DNA from: Rossellomorea sp. y25 | Lineage (GTDB): Bacteria > Bacillota > Bacilli > Bacillales > Bacillaceae_B | Direction: 5' to 3' | Assembly (NCBI RefSeq): GCF_038049935.1 | Contig: NZ_CP145886.1 | Span: 4,517,501-4,581,500 of the forward strand | Length of the DNA stretch: 64,000 nucleotides | Part shown: in pieces, positions 61,927-64,000 of the stretch | Numbering within the stretch: position 1 is the stretch's first letter | Layout: each line of letters starts with the position of its first letter | Made by a program: the position numbers and the translations under genes | The notes under the pieces: generated by a model | What the model saw: only the letters and a program-made list of their open reading frames with translations | The model's database searches: none | What the model was told of the DNA's origin: nothing

Positions 61927-63450
61927 TTGAAATTTAAGTTAATAGAGTATTTATCAACGTGGTTACGACGAATGAAGGTCCTCATCCTTCGTGTAAGGGC
62001 CTCCTTGTTCTATAAACTACTTCCCACACCGAGCCACCCCAATAATGGAGACGAGGTAAAATATCCTGAGAAAACAGCCAATTTTTCAAAAGGGCTACCT
62101 CATAATGAACTCGGGGAGGTAGATGTTGAGGCTTATGACAAATATATTCAGATTCTGAATTCTGGCGATCCAGATGATTTTGAAAATCTTCCACTTGCTG
62201 GTGAAAGGAAACTGGTAGACCCTCAAGCTGCTTATGCATTTGAAATGGTTGGACCGGACAGTCACCAATTGGTTATACCGCCGGCTCCGTCCTTCAGTAG
62301 TCCAGAAATCGCTGCTGAAATGGTGGAGCTTTACTGGCAAGCACTTACACGGGATATCCCTTTCAACGAATATGACACGAATCCTCTAACGATTGCAGCT
62401 GCAAATGAGCTATCTACCTTATCAGATTTTCGCGGGCCTAAAGTTGATGGTAAAGTCACCACCGGGACATTATTCCGGGACAATCTCCAAGGAGCATTGA
62501 CAGGTCCGTATATTTCACAATTTCTTTGGAAAGACATCCCTTATGTGGCGACTAATATTACCCAACGCTATCGAACAACTAAGGAAGGGGAAGACTTTTT
62601 AACCGACTACGATGATTGGCTTGCCATTCAGAATGGTTCCATACCACCTGGTCCTGATTATGATCCTATCCCTCGTTATATTCGAAATGCACGAGATATG
62701 GCTCAATTTGTTCATAACGATCTCTCCATTGAAAGTGGATTTGGTGCATGTTTGATCCTGCTCGGTTATGGGACTGCCGCATGGGATAAGAATAATCCTT
62801 ATCTCGAATCTGACACACAAATCGGTTTCCCTACCTTTGGAATTCCACATATACTGGATTTTGTGACAAGAGCAGCCCGTCCAGGTTTAGAAGCAGCCTG
62901 GTACCAAAAATGGCTGGTCCATCGACGGCTTCGACCTGAGGAATTCGGTGGGCGCATCCACAACAAGCTGATAGGAAAAGCCGATTATCCTATTCATCCT
63001 GATGTACTCAACTCAAAGGCAGTAGAGGAAACCTATAAAAAATATGGATCCTATCTTTTACCTCAGGCTTACCCAGAAGGCTGTCCTACACATCCATCTT
63101 ATCCCGCTGGACATGCTTCATTTGTCGGGGCGATGGTGACGATGCTAAAGGCATTGTTCAACGAATCATTCGTCATTCCTGATCCTGTCGTAGCAACAAG
63201 CGATGGTCTGTCCTTGGATCGGTATGAAGGTCCACCTCTCACTGTCGGCGGTGAATTGAATAAACTTGCCTATAATATTGCGAATGGACGGGATGCCGCC
63301 GGTGTTCACTATCGTGCCAGCGGTATCAATGGGTTCCAACTTGGAGAATCGATAGCCATTGGTATCCTTCGTGATTACAAGGCCACTTATAATGAGAAGT
63401 TCGAGGGATTCACCCTCACAAAATTTGACGGTACCACGATTAAAATCTAG
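61927..63450 (+). CDS. Vanadium-dependent haloperoxidase (PAP2-like)
   Basis: 507 residues. The vanadate-binding motifs are visible: KWLVHRRLRPEEFGG (K/R pair, about 330-344), PSYPAGHASF (catalytic Ser-x-x-x-Gly-His, about 392-401) and GRDAAGVHYRASG (about 456-468, Arg/His). Length and all-helical C-terminal part suit a vanadium haloperoxidase that oxidises halides with peroxide. No signal peptide; a basic N-terminal stretch is present. Start is TTG 61927 after AAAGGAG. A phosphatase of the same fold is the alternative. Confidence 0.85.
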   Translation: MKFKLIEYLSTWLRRMKVLILRVRASLFYKLLPTPSHPNNGDEVKYPEKTANFSKGLPHNELGEVDVEAYDKYIQILNSGDPDDFENLPLAGERKLVDPQAAYAFEMVGPDSHQLVIPPAPSFSSPEIAAEMVELYWQALTRDIPFNEYDTNPLTIAAANELSTLSDFRGPKVDGKVTTGTLFRDNLQGALTGPYISQFLWKDIPYVATNITQRYRTTKEGEDFLTDYDDWLAIQNGSIPPGPDYDPIPRYIRNARDMAQFVHNDLSIESGFGACLILLGYGTAAWDKNNPYLESDTQIGFPTFGIPHILDFVTRAARPGLEAAWYQKWLVHRRLRPEEFGGRIHNKLIGKADYPIHPDVLNSKAVEETYKKYGSYLLPQAYPEGCPTHPSYPAGHASFVGAMVTMLKALFNESFVIPDPVVATSDGLSLDRYEGPPLTVGGELNKLAYNIANGRDAAGVHYRASGINGFQLGESIAIGILRDYKATYNEKFEGFTLTKFDGTTIKI

Positions 63451-63465
63451 TAAAGTACAATAAAG

Positions 63466-63503
63466 AAACCCAAGCCGACAGGGACTGGTCGACTTGGGTT
63501 TTT
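63466..63503 (+). terminator. Haloperoxidase gene terminator
   Basis: AAACCCAAG-C-CGAC and GTCG-A-CTTGGGTTT pair around an 10-nt loop, with TTTTTAA following. Confidence 0.8.
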
Positions 63504-63537
63504 AACTATAATGATCTTTTAAAAAACATACAGAGAA

Positions 63538-64000
63538 TCAACTATAAGCTAACTCTTTCTCGCTTAGACCAAGCGTCTCTGCCGTTGAAGTATGAATTTC
63601 TTTAAACAGCTCAGGGTTTTCCACTAATGACACCCCATATGAAGGAATCATTTGTTTCAATTTCGGTTCCCATTCGCTTATATGTTGCGGGAAGCATTTT
63701 TCAAATAATTCAAGCATAACGTGAACGGCAGTGGAAGCTCCAGGGGATGCGCCAAGTAGTGCAGCGACTGAACCATCAGCGGCACTGACCACTTCCGTAC
63801 CGAATTGGAGTGTTCCCTTACCACCTGCCTCAGTATCTTTGATCACTTGCACACGTTGGCCGGCTACTACGATATCCCAATCTTCGAGTTTAGCGTTTGG
63901 TATGAACTCCCGTAATTCTTCCAAGCGTTTTTCATTCGACAACAATACTTGCTGGATCAGGTATTTGGTCAATGACATCTCTTTAGCACCTGCCGCGAGC
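63538..64000 (-). CDS. mqo: Malate:quinone oxidoreductase (partial, C-terminal part)
   Basis: The last ~153 codons are in the window; the 5' part lies beyond the right edge. The end reads [20 protein letters not shown], then [20 protein letters not shown] and [12 protein letters not shown], the conserved C-terminal FAD-site region of Mqo. Membrane-associated enzyme that oxidises malate to oxaloacetate and feeds the quinone pool. Confidence 0.92.
   Translation of the reverse strand, partial: LAAGAKEMSLTKYLIQQVLLSNEKRLEELREFIPNAKLEDWDIVVAGQRVQVIKDTEAGGKGTLQFGTEVVSAADGSVAALLGASPGASTAVHVMLELFEKCFPQHISEWEPKLKQMIPSYGVSLVENPELFKEIHTSTAETLGLSEKELAYS

Overview
The window looks like chromosomal DNA from a spore-forming Bacillaceae (Bacillus sensu lato, perhaps a marine Bacillus relative; the species cannot be fixed from sequence alone). 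Support comes from strong AGGAGG-type ribosome binding sites, frequent GTG/TTG starts, many intrinsic terminators, a Spo0J/ParB-type parS site, and gene families close to B. subtilis and B. megaterium models (YhfW, YukE-D-C-BA, YueB-C, YwqH-I, BceRSAB, GvpA-U).

Region 1-24.1 kb is mainly housekeeping and accessory metabolism: a PAS sensor fragment, a threonine-to-glycine operon (kbl-tdh) with a cre-like site, lactate permease with a Rex-type operator, a PatB-type C-S lyase, AlkD-like glycosylase with an overlapping tiny Cys-rich protein, a YczE-type membrane protein, a QueA paralogue overlapping an SDR gene, folD behind a ZTP (pfl) riboswitch with a clear terminator platform, a YhfW-like Rieske oxidoreductase, DinB, MsrAB, CHY zinc finger, HAD dehalogenase, MFS exporter, PLD-like protein, GlsB-like protein and a secreted metallophosphoesterase.

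Region 24.2-33.6 kb carries a complete gas-vesicle operon on the minus strand in the B. megaterium order A-P-Q-B-R-N-F-G-L-S-K-J-T-U. Directly upstream, on the same strand, sits a second module: a ParM/StbA-type actin (33294-32119), a ParR-like ribbon-helix-helix partner with an acidic tail (32109-31516), and a dense array of TGTATACA-type elements (33427-33564 plus one at the parM promoter) that looks like a parC centromere. A plasmid-type segregation cassette next to gas-vesicle genes, among chromosomal-type genes, is the most unusual arrangement in the window.

Region 33.7-38.5 kb is a small regulon: GNAT, dipeptide-epimerase-like enolase-superfamily enzyme, a divergent winged-helix regulator and an NhaC-type antiporter. 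The same 18-bp operator (two mismatches) lies just downstream of both promoters. Region 38.4-39.3 kb has no gene but two MITE-like hairpin repeats.

Region 39.3-59.4 kb holds a type VIIb secretion system core (yukE-D-C-BA-yueB-yueC), a BceRS-BceAB peptide sensing/detoxification module with its own TGACA-N4-TGTCA operator, and an LXG effector locus (YwqH-like, YwqI-like, LXG protein with glycine-zipper C terminus, probable membrane immunity protein, and a decayed second copy of that immunity gene). Region 60-64 kb contains an FkbM-like methyltransferase, an unknown protein, a vanadium-dependent haloperoxidase and the 3' end of mqo.
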